Part shown: in pieces, positions 47,979 to 57,220 of the stretch
Numbering within the stretch: position 1 is the first letter of the stretch
How the letters are laid out: every line of letters begins with the position of its first letter
NCBI GenBank assembly: GCA_963798075.1
Contig: CAWCRU010000033.1
Span: 124,001-188,000 of the forward strand
Length of the DNA: 64,000 bases
Direction: 5' to 3'
Origin: DATAOG01 sp963798075
GTDB taxonomy: Bacteria > Pseudomonadota > Alphaproteobacteria > Geminicoccales > Geminicoccaceae
The notes under the pieces: generated by a model
Databases searched by the model: none
Told to the model about the DNA's origin: nothing
Seen by the model: the letters and a program-made list of their open reading frames with translations, nothing else
Position numbers and translations under genes: made by a program

Positions 47979-48950
47979 ATGTTGCACGTCTTTTACCTCG
48001 AGGACGGCCGGCTCGAGCGCGTGGAGCTCACCGATCAGGAGCCGGCGCTGCCGGAGCGGACGGTGTGGCTCGATCTGCTCCAGCCGACCGGCGCCGAGGA
48101 GGCTCTGATCGAGCGGGCGCTGGGCGTCGACGTGCCGACCCGCGAGGAGATGAAGGAGATCGAGGCCTCGAGCCGCCTTTACCGGGAAGACGGCGCGCTG
48201 TTCATGACCGCGACCCTGGTCGCCAAGGCGGATACCGAGGCGCCCGAGAGCACGGCCTTGACCTTCATCCTGGCGGGCGAGCGGCTGGTCACCGTGCGCT
48301 ACGCCGATCCGCTGCCGTTTCGCGCGTTCACGGCCTTCGCGCTGCGCCATCCGAATGCCTGCAGCGACGGCGATGCGGTCTTGAACGGCCTGCTCGAGGC
48401 GATCATCGACCGCACCGCCGACATCCTGGAGGCGGTCGGTGCCGATCTCGACCGGATGTCGCAGGAGGTCTTCTCCCGCAGCAGCAGCGAGACCAGCCGC
48501 GACTTTCAGAAGCTGATCCGGCGGATCGGGCGGGCCGGCGATCTGACCAGCAAGGCGCGCGAGAGCCTGGTCAGCATCGGCCGCCTGCTGGCCTTCGCCA
48601 TTCAGGGCAGCCAGACCCACGGCCGCAAAGGCAGCGGCTCGCGCCTCAAGACCATCGGCCGCGATGTCGTCTCCCTCAGCGACCACGCCTCGTTCCTCAA
48701 CAACAAGGTCAACTTCCTGCTCGATGCCACCCTCGGCATGATCAACATCGAGCAGAACGCCATCATCAAGATCTTCTCGGTCGCGGCCGTCGTGTTCCTG
48801 CCGCCGACCCTGATCGCCAGCATCTACGGCATGAACTTCGCGCACATGCCCGAGCTCGGCTGGCCGTTCGGCTATCCCTTGGCGCTGGCCTTGATGATCG
48901 CCTCGGCGATCCTGCCCTACTGGTACTTCAAGCGCCGCGGCTGGCTGTAG
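47979..48950 (+). CDS. corA: CorA family divalent cation transporter
   Basis: A 323-residue CorA-type channel. Long cytoplasmic N-terminal domain, long helix through residues 180-265 (LLAFAIQGSQTHGRKGSGSRL), then two membrane helices with the selectivity signature YGMNF at 282-286 between them and the basic C-terminus YFKRRGWL. Transports Mg2+ or Co2+/Ni2+. ATG 47979 follows CCCGGAGGCAG. Intact. Confidence 0.93.
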   Translation: MLHVFYLEDGRLERVELTDQEPALPERTVWLDLLQPTGAEEALIERALGVDVPTREEMKEIEASSRLYREDGALFMTATLVAKADTEAPESTALTFILAGERLVTVRYADPLPFRAFTAFALRHPNACSDGDAVLNGLLEAIIDRTADILEAVGADLDRMSQEVFSRSSSETSRDFQKLIRRIGRAGDLTSKARESLVSIGRLLAFAIQGSQTHGRKGSGSRLKTIGRDVVSLSDHASFLNNKVNFLLDATLGMINIEQNAIIKIFSVAAVVFLPPTLIASIYGMNFAHMPELGWPFGYPLALALMIASAILPYWYFKRRGWL

Positions 48951-49083
48951 GGGGGCGGGCTGAACTGGCTTGCGCCGCCCGGTCCATGATGGCAAAGGGC
49001 GATGCCGCGTGCATGACGCTCCGCCGACAACGATCGGATGAGCGGGGCCGGGCCAACATGACGACCAAAGGATGGGAAGGCAG

Positions 49084-50793
49084 ATGGCATTGATCGAGCC
49101 GCACGGGGGAAGCCTTCGGGTCCTCTATCTCCCCGAGGAGCAGGCCGCGAGCCTGCGTCGCAAGGCGGGCGCCTATCCCTGCTGGGATCTGACCCAACGC
49201 CAGCTGTGCGATCTGAAGCTGTTGCTGAACGGCGGCTTCTCGCCGCTTACGGGCTTTCTTGGCGAGGACGACTACGAGCGGGTGCTGGCGGACATGCGCC
49301 TTGCCGACCGCACGCTCTGGCCGATCCCGGTCACGCTCGATGTGACCCCGCAGTTCGCGGGCGGCCTGCGCGCCGGCGATGCCATCGGGCTGCGCGATCC
49401 GGAGGGCTTCCTGATCGCGGTCATGACGATCGAGGACATCTTCGAGCCGGACCGCGGGCGCGAGGCGGAAGTCGTGTTCGGGACCCGCGACGAGACCCAT
49501 CCGGGCGTCGACTACCTGCTCAACCGCACCCATCCCGTCTATCTGGGCGGCCGCCTGCAGGGCCTTGCGCGGCCGACCGAGTACGACTTCAAGCAGCTGC
49601 GCGACGAGCCCGCCGACCTGCGCCACAAGTTCGAGCAGTGGGGCTGGAGCCGGGTGGTCGCGTTCCAGACCCGCAACCCCATGCACCGCGCGCATCAGGA
49701 GCTGACCCAGCGCGCCGCCCAGATCGCGCTCGCCAACCTTCTGCTCCACCCCGTGGTCGGCCTGACCAAGCCCGGCGACGTCGACCACTTCGCCCGCGTG
49801 CGCTGCTACGAGCACCTGCTCAAGACCTATCCCGAGCAGACGACCCACCTCAGCCTCTTGCCGCTCGCGATGCGCATGGCCGGCCCGCGCGAGGCGGTCT
49901 GGCACGCGATCATCCGCAAGAACCACGGCTGCACCCACCTGATCGTCGGCCGCGACCATGCCGGCCCCGGCAACGATGGCGCCGGCCGGCCGTTCTACCC
50001 GCCCTATGCCGCCCAGGAGCTGGTCGCCGGGCTCGCGCCCGAGCTCGGCATCGGCCTCGTGCCGTTCAAGGAGATGGTCTACGTCCAGGACCGCGGCCAA
50101 TACGTGCCGGCCGACGAGGTCGAGGCCGGCGAGACGGTCCTCAGCCTGTCCGGCACCGAGCTCCGCCGGCGCCTGCGCGAAGGCATCGAGATCCCGGCCT
50201 GGTTCACCTTTCCGGAGGTCGTGGAGGAGCTGCGCCGCAGCTATCCGCCGCGCCACCGCCAGGGCTTCACGGTGCTGTTCACCGGGCTCTCCGGGGCCGG
50301 CAAGTCGACGCTCGCGCACGCGCTCATGGCCAAGCTCATGGAGCTCGGCAGCCGCTCGGTCACGCTTTTGGACGGCGATCTGGTGCGCAAGCACCTCTCC
50401 AGCGAGCTCGGCTTCTCCAAGGAGCACCGCGACCTCAACGTACTCCGGATCGGCTACGTCGCGAGCGAGATCACCAAGGCGGGCGGGGTGGCGCTCTGCG
50501 CCCCGATCGCGCCCTACGCCTCGATCCGCAGGCGCGTGCGCGAGCTGGTCGAAGCCTATGGCGCCTTCGTCGAGATCCACGTCGCGACCTCGCTCGCGGT
50601 CTGCGAACGGCGCGACACCAAGGGCCTCTACGCCAAGGCGCGGGCCGGGCTGATCAAGCAGTTCACCGGCATCGACGACCCCTACGAGCCGCCCGAGCGC
50701 CCGGACGTGGTGATCGACACCGAGGCCGAAGCCCCCGACGTCGCCGCCCACCGCATCCTCCTGAAGCTCGAGGGCCTGGGCCTGATCAAATAG
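49084..50793 (+). CDS. Bifunctional ATP sulfurylase / APS kinase
   Basis: A 569-residue Sat-CysC fusion. Residues 1-390 are ATP sulfurylase (sulfate + ATP to APS): LNGGFSPLTGFLGEDDY, QTRNPMHRAHQEL (195-207) and LIVGRDHAGPGND. From about residue 393 it is APS kinase with P-loop FTGLSGAGKST (400-408) and DGDLVRKHLSSELGFSKEHRDLN, forming PAPS. The sulfurylase belongs to the homo-oligomeric Sat type, not CysN/D. ATG 49084 has GGGAAGG; ATG 49072 would add four residues. It provides sulfonate for sulfated compounds or assimilation. Confidence 0.93.
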   Translation: MALIEPHGGSLRVLYLPEEQAASLRRKAGAYPCWDLTQRQLCDLKLLLNGGFSPLTGFLGEDDYERVLADMRLADRTLWPIPVTLDVTPQFAGGLRAGDAIGLRDPEGFLIAVMTIEDIFEPDRGREAEVVFGTRDETHPGVDYLLNRTHPVYLGGRLQGLARPTEYDFKQLRDEPADLRHKFEQWGWSRVVAFQTRNPMHRAHQELTQRAAQIALANLLLHPVVGLTKPGDVDHFARVRCYEHLLKTYPEQTTHLSLLPLAMRMAGPREAVWHAIIRKNHGCTHLIVGRDHAGPGNDGAGRPFYPPYAAQELVAGLAPELGIGLVPFKEMVYVQDRGQYVPADEVEAGETVLSLSGTELRRRLREGIEIPAWFTFPEVVEELRRSYPPRHRQGFTVLFTGLSGAGKSTLAHALMAKLMELGSRSVTLLDGDLVRKHLSSELGFSKEHRDLNVLRIGYVASEITKAGGVALCAPIAPYASIRRRVRELVEAYGAFVEIHVATSLAVCERRDTKGLYAKARAGLIKQFTGIDDPYEPPERPDVVIDTEAEAPDVAAHRILLKLEGLGLIK

Positions 50794-50806
50794 ACCTCGA
50801 CCTCGA

Positions 50807-51106
50807 TCAGGCGGCGCGCGGCCGCACGTCCTGCTCGATCCGGGCGCCGGCCTCGGCCACGGTCAGCGAGAGGTCGGAGGCGGCTCTGGAGGTTGAGCCA
50901 GAACTCGGGCGTCCTGCCGAAACAGCGCGCGAGCCGGAGCGCAGTGTCGGCGCTCACCGCCCGCGATGGTCCCGGATGATCGCCCCGATCCGCGTCGCCG
51001 GCACGCGCGGCGCGAGCGCCAGGGCATTGGCGGACAGGCCGAGCGGTGCCATGAACTCCTCCCGCAGCACCTCGCCCGGATGGGTCCGAACGCGACTGAT
51101 GCGCAT
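50807..51106 (-). pseudogene. HigA-type antitoxin, frame broken twice
   Basis: XRE-family antitoxin of the HigBA type in three frames: MRISRVRTHPGEVLREEFMAPLGLSANALALAPRVPATRIGAIIRDH, then VSADTALRLARCFGRTPEFWLNLQS, then LSLTVAEAGARIEQDVRPRAA ending at 50807. Breaks are near 50959 (two extra bases or one missing) and near 50878 (one extra). If sequence error, the antitoxin is intact; if real, it is dead along with the toxin fragment upstream. Confidence 0.6.
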
Positions 51107-51272
51107 GCCGCCCGCGATGGTCGTCGACGATCTCGACATCTTCGGCGCCATCCTTCTCCTACGAAGCAGATCCGCCACTGATCGTCGACCCGGACCGAGT
51201 GCCGACCGAAACGGTCGCTCCATCGAAAGGTTTAACTTCTCGTCAGCCTTTGTCCGGCAGACCACCACTCGC
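51107..51272 (-). pseudogene. HigB-type toxin fragment
   Basis: Immediately upstream of higA, in scattered frames, HSVRVDDQWRICFVGEG and DGAEDVEIVDDHRGRHA can be read. These match the C-terminal RelE/HigB fold (QWRICF...VEIVDYH). The N-terminal half of the toxin (about 50 residues) is not found; a 76-bp palindrome begins where it should be. So this is probably a truncated toxin. Confidence 0.5.
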
Positions 51273-51348
51273 TGGTCCATGAGACCCTGGGAGTTCGCCC
51301 TCCACCAAAATCATCTTGAGGCACGGATTCCCACGGTCGCATGGACCA
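51273..51348. repeat. 76-bp palindromic repeat, copy 1
   Basis: The right arm (51318-51348) is identical over 31 bp to that of copy 2 at 53525-53555 and can pair with a slightly diverged left arm beginning TGGTCCATGAGACC. The loop is about 14 bp. It lies at the broken end of the higB fragment. Confidence 0.7.
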
Positions 51349-51494
51349 TCCACGAGGCACTCATGCCTCTCAAAACTTACCTGTTGGTTAACGATCGGCC
51401 GCCCGAAACGTCATTCGAAAACCGCCGGCTGATGTCGCAAGCGCTCGTTGGACGAAAGTTGCCCCGCTTCGAGAGGACCATCAGCGGGGCCTGC
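51349..51494. other. AT-richer gap without a supported gene
   Basis: About 150 bp between the palindrome and cobT with locally higher A+T (for example TCAAAACTTACCTGTTGG). No gene or clear promoter recognised; cobT is transcribed towards it. Confidence 0.4.
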
Positions 51495-52520
51495 TCAGGA
51501 TCGATCGCTGACGCCCGCGCTCTCGAAGGTCGCCATGCCGGTGTGGCAGGCGAGGGCTGCGCGGCAGAGCAGCACGGCCAGCGCCGCGCCCGAGGCCTCG
51601 CCGAGGCGCATGTCGAGCTCGAGCAGCGGGCGCAGGCGCAGGCGCTCGAGCAGGCGCGCGTGGCCGGGCTCGGCCGAGCGGTGCGCGGCCTGGACGTGGC
51701 CCAGCGCCGAAGGCTCGAGCGCGTGCAGGACCGCGGCCGCGGCGCCGGCTGTGAAGCCATCCAGCAGGACCGGGATGCAAAGCTCGCGCGCGGCCAGGAT
51801 CGCGCCCGCCATCGCCGCGATCTCGCGGCCGCCGAGCCGGCGCAGGATCTCGAACGGCTGGCCGAAGGCCTCGGCATGGCGGGCGAGGCCGCGGCCGACG
51901 ACCGCGGCCTTGTGGGCCACCCCATGCGCATCGAGCCCCGTGCCCGGCCCGGTCCACCAGGCGGCCGGGCCGCCGAACAGCGCCGCGCACAAGGCCGCGG
52001 CCGAGGTGGTGTTGGCGATCCCCATTTCCCCGACCGCGAGCAGGTCGAGATCAAAGGCAACCGCCGAGACGCCCTGGTTGAGCGCGTCCAGGCATTCGGC
52101 TTCGGACATCGCGGCGGCGGTGCAAAAATCCGCGGTCGGGCGCTCGAGGTCGAGGGCCAGGACCCCGAGCTCGGCGCCGGCCGCCCGGCAGAGCTGGTTG
52201 ATCGCCGCGCCGCCGGCCTCGAAGTTCGCGACCATCTGAGCCGTGACCGCGCTCGGATAGGCGGATACGCCCTGTTCTGCGACCCCGTGGTTGCCGGCGA
52301 ACACCAGCGCCCCCACCCGGTCCAGCGCCGGCGGCTCGCGGGCCTGCCAGCCGGCGAGCCAGATCGCCAGCTCCTCGAGCCGGCCGAGGGCGCCCGAAGG
52401 CTTGGTCAGGCGCGCCTGATGCGCGCGCGCCGCGGCGGCTGCCGCCGCGTCGGCCGCCGGCAGTTGCCGAAGCCGCCGGCAGAGGTCATCAAGGCTCGAG
52501 ATCGGGTTCGCCGGCGGCAT
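51495..52520 (-). CDS. cobT: Nicotinate-nucleotide-dimethylbenzimidazole phosphoribosyltransferase
   Basis: Forms alpha-ribazole phosphate for the lower ligand of cobalamin. 341 residues: LTKPSGALGRLEELAIWLAGW, VFAGNHGVAEQGVSAYPSAVTAQMV, FEAGGAAINQLCRAAG, LLAVGEMGIANTTSAAAL, WWTGPGTGLD and LLDGFTAGAAAAVLHALEP, with the catalytic Glu in the C-terminal LLELDMRLGEASGAALA. ATG 52520; divergent from cobS with 42 bp between. Confidence 0.94.
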   Translation of the reverse strand: MPPANPISSLDDLCRRLRQLPAADAAAAAAARAHQARLTKPSGALGRLEELAIWLAGWQAREPPALDRVGALVFAGNHGVAEQGVSAYPSAVTAQMVANFEAGGAAINQLCRAAGAELGVLALDLERPTADFCTAAAMSEAECLDALNQGVSAVAFDLDLLAVGEMGIANTTSAAALCAALFGGPAAWWTGPGTGLDAHGVAHKAAVVGRGLARHAEAFGQPFEILRRLGGREIAAMAGAILAARELCIPVLLDGFTAGAAAAVLHALEPSALGHVQAAHRSAEPGHARLLERLRLRPLLELDMRLGEASGAALAVLLCRAALACHTGMATFESAGVSDRS

Positions 52521-52562
52521 GTCGGGAATCCTGGTAAGCGCAACGGTGCATTCGGGGCGGCG

Positions 52563-53327
52563 ATGGTGCGCGCGGCGATCGAGGAGTGCAAGGTGGCGCT
52601 CCGGTTCCTGACCCGGCTGCCGGTCGGCGCGGCCGCGCGCTTGCCGGCGGGCGCGCTCGCCGCCAGCGCGCCGATGTTCCCGCTGGTCGGCGCCCTGATC
52701 GGCGCCGCCGGCGGCCTCGTCTTCGCGCTCGCGGCCGGGCTCGGCTTGCCGCCGATGCTGGCAGCCCTGCTCGCGGTCGCGGCCCAGATCCTCCTGACCG
52801 GCGGCCTGCACGAGGATGGTCTGGCCGATGTCGCCGACGGCTTCGGCGGCGGTCGCACGCGCGCCGACAAGCTCCTGATCCTGCGCGATCCCCGGATCGG
52901 CAGCTTCGGCGCGATCGCGCTCGTGCTGGCGCTGCTCGCCCGCATCGGCGCGCTCGCCGCCCTCGAGCGCCCGGCGCTGGTCGCAGCGGTCCTGATCGCC
53001 GCCGGCGGCGCCTCGCGCGCCACCCTGCCCGTCATCATGGCGAGCCTGGCGCCGGCCCGGACGGAGGGCCTGGCCGCCGGCGCCGGCCGCCCGCACCCGC
53101 TGCGCGCCGCAGCCGGCCTCGCGATCGCGACCCTCGCCGCCCTCGCCCTGCTGCCGCCCGCCCTGGCGGGCGCCGGACTGATCACCGCCGCCGTCGCCGC
53201 GCTGATCATCGCCCGCCTCGCCCGACACCAGATCGGCGGCCACACCGGCGACGTCCTGGGCGCCGCCCAGCAACTCGCCGAGATCGGCTTCCTGCTCGCG
53301 GCGACAACTCTTGTTCTACGACTTTAA
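52563..53327 (+). CDS. cobS: Adenosylcobinamide-GDP ribazoletransferase
   Basis: Membrane enzyme joining adenosylcobinamide-GDP with alpha-ribazole. 254 residues: CKVALRFLTRLPVG at the N-terminus, GGLHEDGLADVADGFGGGRTRADKLLILRDPRIGSFGAIALVLALLARIGAL (the family signature) and GHTGDVLGAAQQLAEIGFLLA. Several membrane helices. Pairs with cobT in nucleotide-loop assembly. Downstream lies the repeat region. Confidence 0.94.
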   Translation: MVRAAIEECKVALRFLTRLPVGAAARLPAGALAASAPMFPLVGALIGAAGGLVFALAAGLGLPPMLAALLAVAAQILLTGGLHEDGLADVADGFGGGRTRADKLLILRDPRIGSFGAIALVLALLARIGALAALERPALVAAVLIAAGGASRATLPVIMASLAPARTEGLAAGAGRPHPLRAAAGLAIATLAALALLPPALAGAGLITAAVAALIIARLARHQIGGHTGDVLGAAQQLAEIGFLLAATTLVLRL

Positions 53328-53479
53328 TTTCACCGCACAACAGCCTCCCCAGCACCAAGAATCACCAATCCGATCCCGCTCCGAGCCGCCGCAACTCCCC
53401 ACCCGCCGGGGCTCCTCCGATCGCATCCACCGCAGCCCAACCCGTCATCAACCGATGCCCTCCATGCTACCGGGCTCCA

Positions 53480-53555
53480 TGGTCCATGCGACCCTGACAA
53501 TCCGACCGTCCGTCGCCCTTTGGCGAGGCACGGATTCCCACGGTCGCATGGACCA
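53480..53555. repeat. 76-bp palindromic repeat, copy 2
   Basis: Same length as copy 1 (51273). Left arm starts TGGTCCATGCGACC; right arm ends GGTCGCATGGACCA; the 31-bp right arms of both copies are identical. The two copies bracket cobT and cobS. Confidence 0.7.
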
Positions 53556-53638
53556 CCCGAAAGAACGGTTAACCGCCGACCGGTTAAGCTTCGGTTAATG
53601 GCTCATCCGACATCGTCGGCTCGCGCGCTCGCAACCCC

Positions 53639-54229
53639 GGTCGGCAATCGGTCCGCCGCCTGGCACCCGATCACACTGCCCGCGCCGCATCGCGGGCCGG
53701 GCTCGGCTCGAGATGCGATCTTGCCCGCCGGCCCGCGCGGTGACCCGCATCGAACCCCGGCCGGCGCGCGCTCGACGGCCGCTCGGCAATCGGGGCGCCG
53801 CCTGGCACCCGATCACGCTGCCCGCGCCCTTTCGCGGGGCCGGGATCGGCTCGAGATGCCATCTTGCCCGCTGGCCGCGCGAAGTGACCCGCATCGAACC
53901 CCGGCCGGCGCGCGCTCGAGGGCCCGCTCGGCAACCGGGGCGCCGCCTGCCCGCTCGGCAACCGGGGCGCCGCCTGGCGCCCGATCGCGCTGCCCGCGCC
54001 CTTTCGCGGGGCCGGATCGGCCCGAGATGCGATCTTGCCCGCTGGCTCGCGCGCGGTGACCCGCATCGAGCCCCGGCCGGCGCGCGCTCGAAGGCCCGCT
54101 CGGCAACCCGGGCGCCGCCTGGCACCCGATCACGCTGGCCGGGCCCTTGCGCAGGACCGGGTTGGCTCACGTTGCGGTCTTGCCCGCCGGGCCGCAGCGG
54201 TGAACCGCATCGGGCCCGGCACGCCCTAG
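53639..54229. repeat. Tandem array of about four 142-145-bp units
   Basis: Unit starts (TCGGCAAYCGG) are at 53641, 53783, 53928 and 54100. The third unit has an extra 27-bp duplication (second copy at 53955). Each of the first three contains a perfect hairpin CCCGCG-6 nt-CGCGGG (53679, 53821, 53993) whose stem is constant while the loop varies (CCGCAT against CCCTTT). The unit length is not a multiple of three, and open frames across it do not keep a common product, so it is probably non-coding. The sequence from 53328 to 53479 before it holds nothing I can name. Confidence 0.75.
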
Positions 54230-55008
54230 ATCGAGGCGAGATAGCCGCCGTCGACGTAGAGGATCTGGCCGGTCACATAGGCGCTCGCGTCCGAGCACAG
54301 GAAGACGGCGGCGCCGAGCAGATCGTCGAGCCGGCCGAACCGGCGCATCGGGATCTTCGCCAGCATCGCCTGCTGCCAGGCCTGGTCCTGGTAGAACGGC
54401 TCGGTCAGCGCGGTCCGGAAATAGCCGGGTCCGATCGCGTTCACCCGGATGCGCCGCGGGGCCCATTCGGCGGCCAGCGCCCGGGTCATGCCGAGCAACC
54501 CGCTCTTGGAGCTCGTATAGGGGACCGCGGTCGGGACGCCGACTGCCGAGGTCAGCGAGCAGACGTTCAAGATCGCGCCGCCGGCACCGGCCGCCATCAC
54601 CCGCGCTACCGCCTGGCTCAGGAAAAACGCGCTCTTGAGGTTGGTATCGAGCAGCCGGTCCCAGAGCTGCTCGCTGACCTCGAGGCTGTCGGCGACCTGT
54701 TCCTGGCCGGCGTTGTTGACCAGGATGTCGAGGCCGCCGAGCGCCTGCGCCGCCCGCTCCACGGCGCCCGCGATCCGGGCGACCTCGCCCACGTCGAGCT
54801 CGAGCACGACCGCGCGGCGCCCGAGCGCGCGAACCCGCGCCGCGGTCGCCTCGAGCGCTGCCTGCGAGCGCGCCGCCAGCGCCAGATCGGCGCCCGCCTG
54901 CGCCAGGCCCTGCGCCAGCGCCCGCCCGATGCCGCGGCTCGCTCCGGTCACGAGCGCGCGGCGGCCGTCGAGGCGAAAGCTCGGCAGGGCGGGCTCGGGC
55001 GCCGCCAT
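54226..55008 (-). CDS. SDR family oxidoreductase
   Basis: A 260-residue classical SDR: TGASRGIG at 21-28, NNAG at 98-101, and S151, Y164, K168 in CSLTSAVGVPTAVPYTSSKSG. The C-terminus LCSDASAYVTGQILYVDGGYLASI is typical of gluconate 5-dehydrogenase or 3-ketoacyl-ACP reductase-like enzymes. Start ATG 55008. The stop lies at the edge of the tandem array. It follows the D-cysteine desulfhydrase-like gene by 29 bp, same strand. Confidence 0.9.
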   Translation of the reverse strand: MAAPEPALPSFRLDGRRALVTGASRGIGRALAQGLAQAGADLALAARSQAALEATAARVRALGRRAVVLELDVGEVARIAGAVERAAQALGGLDILVNNAGQEQVADSLEVSEQLWDRLLDTNLKSAFFLSQAVARVMAAGAGGAILNVCSLTSAVGVPTAVPYTSSKSGLLGMTRALAAEWAPRRIRVNAIGPGYFRTALTEPFYQDQAWQQAMLAKIPMRRFGRLDDLLGAAVFLCSDASAYVTGQILYVDGGYLASI

Positions 55009-55037
55009 CAGGCTCGGCCAGCCGCCGCGATCGCCCC

Positions 55038-56073
55038 TCAGCCGAGGCCGAGGTCGGCGGCGTAGGCGAACAGCGCCGGCGTGCCGCCCGTGTGCAGGAA
55101 GACGACCGTCTCGCCGCGGCCGATCCGACCCTTGCGGACATGGTCGATCAGCCCGGCCATGGCCTTGCTGCTGTAGACCGGATCGAGGATCACCGCCTCG
55201 GTGCGCGCGAGCAGCCGCAGCGCCTCGCGGCCGCCCTCGCTGACGACGCCGTAGCGCTCGCCGATGTAGTCGTCGTGGCTCTCGATCTCGGCAGCCGCGA
55301 TCTCGATGTCGAGATCGAGCCGGGCGGCCGCCGCGTTCGCGATCCGGGCGATGTCGGCCGCGCGCGGCTCGCTCCAGCGGATCGGCGCGATGTTGACCAG
55401 CCGCGTGCGCCGGCCGAGCGCGCGCAAGCCCACCAGCATGCCGGCCGGCGTCATGTTGGCGCCGCAGAGATAGAGATAGTCCGGGTCGATCCCGGCCTCG
55501 TCGAACTGCCGGTCGAGCTCGAGCGCCGCGGCGACGTAGCCGATCGCGCCGAGCGCCAGCCGGTCGACCGCGAACGGCGCCAGCACGTAGGGCCTGCGGC
55601 CGGCCCGCGCGAGCTCCTCGGCCTTGGCCGCGAGCAGGGGTGCCAGACGCTCCATGCTGTCGATCTCGACCACCGTGACCTCGGCGCCCATGAGCCGGTC
55701 GAGCAGCAGATTGCCCTGCAGCGCCGGGCCCTTCTCGCCGTGCAGCAGCACGAGCGCAACCTCGAGGCCGAGCTTTCGTTGCCGCCGCGGTCATCTGCCG
55801 GCACCAGTTGGACTGGGTGTAGGCGCCCGCGACCACGGTATCGGCGCCCTCGGCCAGGATCTCGGCGAACACGAACTCGAGCTGGCGGGTCTTGTTGCCG
55901 CCGAAGGCGAGCCCGGTCAGATCGTCGCGCTTGAGCCAGATGTCGGGGCCGCCGAGGGTGGCGCTCAGCCGCAGACAGGGCTCGAGCGGGGTCGGCAGAT
56001 GGGCAAGGCGCACCCGTGGCTGGGCGTCGATCTTCGCCTGCAGCGCCGCGCGCGCGGCCGAGGTTCCGGTCAT
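55038..56073 (-). CDS. D-cysteine desulfhydrase / ACC deaminase-like, frame broken near 55775
   Basis: PLP enzyme of the tryptophan-synthase-beta fold: LAHLPTPLEPCLRLSATLGGPDIWLKRDDLTGLAFGGNKTRQLEFVF, where K in GGNKTRQ binds PLP. TQSNWCRQMTAAATK follows, then in the next frame VALVLLHGEKGPALQGNLLLDRLMGAEV, SEGGREALRLLARTEAVILDPVYSSKAMAGLIDHVRKG and FLHTGGTPALFAYA. One extra A in AACGAAAGC accounts for the break; joined, 344 residues. It either breaks down D-cysteine to pyruvate, H2S and ammonia or deaminates ACC. ATG 56073. Confidence 0.85.
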
Positions 56074-56144
56074 GATTGGCAAGCCTTTCCTGCTCCGCTA
56101 GTCCAGAGCCATCCTAGGCGAGCCGCAGGAGGCGCGAAAGCGCG

Positions 56145-57091
56145 ATGCCGGAGCTGCCGGACATCACCCTCTACCTCGAGGCGCTCTCGCCGCGCATCCT
56201 GGGCCAGCCGCTCGAAGGCGTCCGGCTCGCGAGCCCGTTCCTCTTGCGCACGGTCGAGCCGCCGATCAAAGCCGCCCACGGCAAGCGGGTGCGGGCGCTG
56301 CGGCGCCTCGGCAAGCGGATCGCGCATCGGCCTCGAGGACCGGCCCCGGGGAGGACGAGCAGGACGAGCTCTGGCTCGTGCTCCACCTGATGATCGCCGG
56401 CCGCCTGCACTGGCGGGAGCCGGGCGCCAGGCTCGCCGGCCGCTATGCGCTGGCCGCGTTCGATTTCCCGAACGGCACGCTGACGCTCACCGAAGCGGGC
56501 GCCAAGAAGCGGGCATCGCTGCACGTCGTCCGCGGTGCTGCGGCACTCGCCGAGCACGATCCGGGCGGGCTCGAGGTCTTCGAGGCCGATCTCGAGGCGT
56601 TCCGCGGCGCGCTCCTGCGCGAAAACCACACCCTCAAGCGCGCGCTCACCGACCCCCGCCTGTTCAGCGGCATCGGCAACGCCTATTCGGACGAGATCCT
56701 GCACCGGGCGCGGCTGTCGCCGCTGGCGATGACCGGCAAGCTCGGGGCCGAGGAGATCCAGCGCCTGTTCGAGGCGACCCGCGCCGCCCTCGCCGACTGG
56801 ACCGAGCGGCTGCGCCGGCTGTACGGCGACGCGTTCCCCGAGAAGGTCACCGCGTTCCGCCCCGACATGGCGGTCCACGGCAAATACGGAAAACCCTGCC
56901 CGGTCTGCGGCACGGCCGTGCAGCGCATCCGCTACGCCGACAACGAGACCAACTACTGCCCGCGCTGCCAGACCGGCGGCCAGCTGCTCGCCGACCGCTC
57001 GTTCTCGCGCCTGCTGAGGAAGGACTGGCCGAAGACGATCGACGAGCTGGAGCGGCTCGCGGCTCCGCGCGGCGGAGCGCGAACGACATGA
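56145..57091 (+). CDS. Formamidopyrimidine-DNA glycosylase-family protein, frame broken twice
   Basis: Base-excision repair glycosylase/AP lyase of the Fpg/Nei family: catalytic P2-E3 in MPELPDITLYLEAL, central helix-two-turn-helix in LFSGIGNAYSDEILHRARLSPL, and C-terminal zinc finger CPVCG...NYCPRCQTGG. Near 56325 and 56347 single extra bases separate KRIA, IGLEDG and PGEDEQDELWLVLHLMIAGRL; removing both gives 314 residues. The substrate (8-oxoG or others) is not certain. Divergent from the D-cysteine desulfhydrase gene. Confidence 0.85.
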
Positions 57092-57220
57092 CCCCGCCGG
57101 GCAACCTGGCGATCCGACCGCTCACGCCCGACCGCCTCGACCTTCTTTCGCCTCGGGTTCAAGGAGGTCGCGCGCCGGGCACCGCAGCGGCCCGTGCTGC
57201 GCTGCGATCTGACCCGCTGA
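57088..57220 (+). pseudogene. Remnant of a GNAT acetyltransferase
   Basis: The N-terminal segment MTPPGNLAIRPLTPDRLDLL and, one frame on, the C-terminal FRLGFKEVARRAPQRPVLRCDLTR with a stop at 57220. This is the start and the end of a GNAT protein with the acetyl-CoA binding middle missing, so an internal deletion as well as a frame break. The 5' end overlaps the Fpg-like stop (ATGA). Confidence 0.5.

Noticed and set aside
53520..54170. Long open frames across the tandem array, read as a repeat protein or CRISPR
   Set aside because: Unit length is not a multiple of three and successive units change frame. Units are too long and too alike, without variable spacers, for CRISPR.
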